Below are positions 62,458 to 64,000 of a DNA stretch of 64,000 nucleotides, in pieces. Origin of the DNA: Polytrichum commune (taxonomy: Eukaryota > Streptophyta > Polytrichopsida > Polytrichales > Polytrichaceae). The position numbers were made by a program, and so were the translations under genes. The stretch lies in the NCBI GenBank assembly GCA_950295325.1, contig OX485805.1:33219501-33283500 (forward strand), given 5' to 3'. The notes beneath the pieces were generated by a model that made no database searches, was not told the DNA's origin, and worked only from the letters and a program-made list of their open reading frames with translations. How positions within the stretch are numbered: the first letter of the stretch is position 1; the number at the start of each line of letters is the position of its first letter.

Positions 62458-64000
62458 CTAGGCTAAAGAGGCCTCTAAAGAGGCACGAGCAAGCCATAGT
62501 AATCCCGGATCAGAGCTCTTCAATACTAGGCAATCAGAGCCGCTGGGACTTTGTACTCCATCAGAAAAGCCCACCAATCGTAAAACTTCCACGGCCCCTG
62601 CTACCATAAAAGTACAAAGAGAACGTTGACATGTAAGTTATTACTGATGCTCCATGAATATAGCATCATGCAGATGTCACTGCTCTTTAAATATGGGTCA
62701 AGTGATCTTCCCACTTTGTATAGCTATTCCTGTCCTGAGGAGGTTCATGATCAAGTATCAATCATGCTGGCAAGGCATTCTCTATGTAGGGGACACACTT
62801 TCTTCAAAAGATGTGACAATTTGAATTAGAGAAGAAATCACTACATCACATAATATATCTACAAAAATGGAGACTTCTTCATCAAGAAGATGTCAGAGTG
62901 ACACTGAGAAATGTCAGCGAGACATTTGCCAAAAGGTAAAATTCCAAATAAACAATTGAACCCAACAAAGAGTCAATCACCTCTAGAGAAACAAAACCCT
63001 AGATTCTGAATTTACATGAATGGGTTCGATTGTTTCTTGCAATTTTAAATTTACAAAACAAGGTTCACAGAAATCACACCTTCATACTTTGCAACCCGAT
63101 GCTGAAAGTTGGAATTACCCTGCATAGATTTAACAAGACAAAAAATACCAAATCTATCAAACCAGATCCTCTATCTGGGAATGCACAATCTGTACCTGAA
63201 TTTTTACTTCCAAAAGATTACAATACTCCATTGACTGGTGAACCAAAAAGCAGGTGCAATTTCATGCTACTACGTTCTCAGGATGTACTCCTGACCAAGT
63301 CGTGCCAACATATTCATATGCAGCACAAGCCAATTCCCTGCTGTATGTTTGCATAGTATTGTAAAGAGGTCATATGGAAATAAAAAGACATAAATGTGCA
63401 TAATGTACCTTGCGAAGACGTCGGTATCTATCTTCGTTTGGGTGTTCAGTGACATTCCTACAACACATTAAATTAACCTTACATTCAGACACAGGTGCTC
63501 TACATTAACAATCAAAAGACTAGAAAGAATTACAAAGGCTGATAATTATCATAACAAAGAATTATTATAATGATCTGTAGGTGCTTATGCAACTAAAATA
63601 TTCATATAGTAAGGATACAGTGAAACATTCAAGCTTCTATGTCAGATATGAAAATTTCTTGCAAATGTAACCACATTACAATCTTCTTTGACAAATGAAG
63701 ATCATCTACAATACTTATCACGTTACTACAGGATATTGTAGTTTACTGCATGTGACGCACAAGATTTCTTACATTCAAGTAACATGATCTTTGAAACAGC
63801 ATCCCACAAACCATATAGGTATGGCAATTTTGGATGGAGAATACATCAATAGTCAAGATGCGTGCAAAAGCAGTCAGAAGAAGGGAAGAACATTAAGGCT
63901 GGACCAATCATATGACTTATTCAAAAACTTCCCACTTCTGAAGTATAATGTCAACTCTTACCTCAGGATAGTGAACAAGGTCTGAATAGCAACTGTTGTA
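62458..64000 (-). CDS. PUB/PUG-domain protein, C-terminal part
   Basis: The last four coding exons of a minus-strand gene that begins outside the window: 64000-63962 (cut by the edge), 63457-63409, 63119-63080 and 62597-62458 with a stop at 62460-62458. Phases agree throughout. The joined product reads TTVAIQTLFTILRN, then VTEHPNEDRYRRLRKG, NSNFQHRVAKYEGAVEVLRLVGF and ends after LARASLEASLA. This is a PUB/PUG domain (pattern L..IL.N....P.E.KYR..R..N..F..RV....G..E.L...GF), which binds the C-terminus of the AAA ATPase p97/CDC48. In plants such C-terminal PUB domains follow UBA or thioredoxin-like parts, for example in the At1g04850 group; the N-terminal part is not visible here. It probably serves CDC48-dependent protein turnover. 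The large intron 63458-63961 has no gene. Confidence 0.82.

Overview
This window reads as nuclear DNA of a land plant with a repeat-rich genome. It is AT-rich, its genes carry short exons with GT..AG introns, and most of the sequence is transposon debris. The six host genes are typical of plants: a mitochondrial DnaJ of the GFA2 type, an F-box protein, a mitochondrial-type NAD malate dehydrogenase, a BTB protein, a plastid-type kinase-fold protein and a PUB-domain protein. The transposons include a non-LTR element that seems to combine RNase H with a restriction-like endonuclease, and a pogo-like DNA transposon. That mix makes me lean towards a seed-free plant (fern or lycophyte), but this is inference and the species cannot be fixed from the sequence.

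Layout. Positions 1-2470 are AT-rich spacer with a small AT-hook ORF. Positions 2470-7460 hold a decayed non-LTR retroelement with another element inserted in it. Positions 7845-10142 hold a 120-bp tandem array between two direct repeats, and a broken pogo-like transposase follows directly (10185-11980). Positions 13849-15047 are a CACTA transposon with a matching AGA target duplication and a tRNA-derived SINE nested inside. Positions 17236-17600 are an array of small hairpins, and 17798-17917 is a foldback MITE flanked by TAA. The first dense host-gene block follows: the DnaJ gene (20025-27002, plus strand, 17 coding exons, 466 aa) and the F-box gene (28963-30090, minus). Positions 34087-36950 hold a Ty3/gypsy-like LTR-retrotransposon fossil with a tandem repeat in its downstream part. 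The malate dehydrogenase gene (37880-41096, minus, 7 exons, 346 aa) appears complete. A 640-bp element with inverted ends lies at 45419-46058. The BTB gene (49703-52054, minus, 2 exons, 507 aa) follows. At the right edge two genes converge: a kinase-fold protein (58769-61609, plus, 5 exons, 583 aa) and the last four coding exons of a PUB-domain gene (62458 to the window edge, minus).

The host genes do not form a pathway or operon. Two products are predicted for mitochondria (DnaJ, MDH), one for plastids (kinase-fold), and three concern ubiquitin or p97-type protein turnover (F-box, BTB, PUB). Exon boundaries were placed by hand from GT..AG sites and reading-frame continuity. All spliced models close in frame with no internal stop, which is the main reason I trust them.
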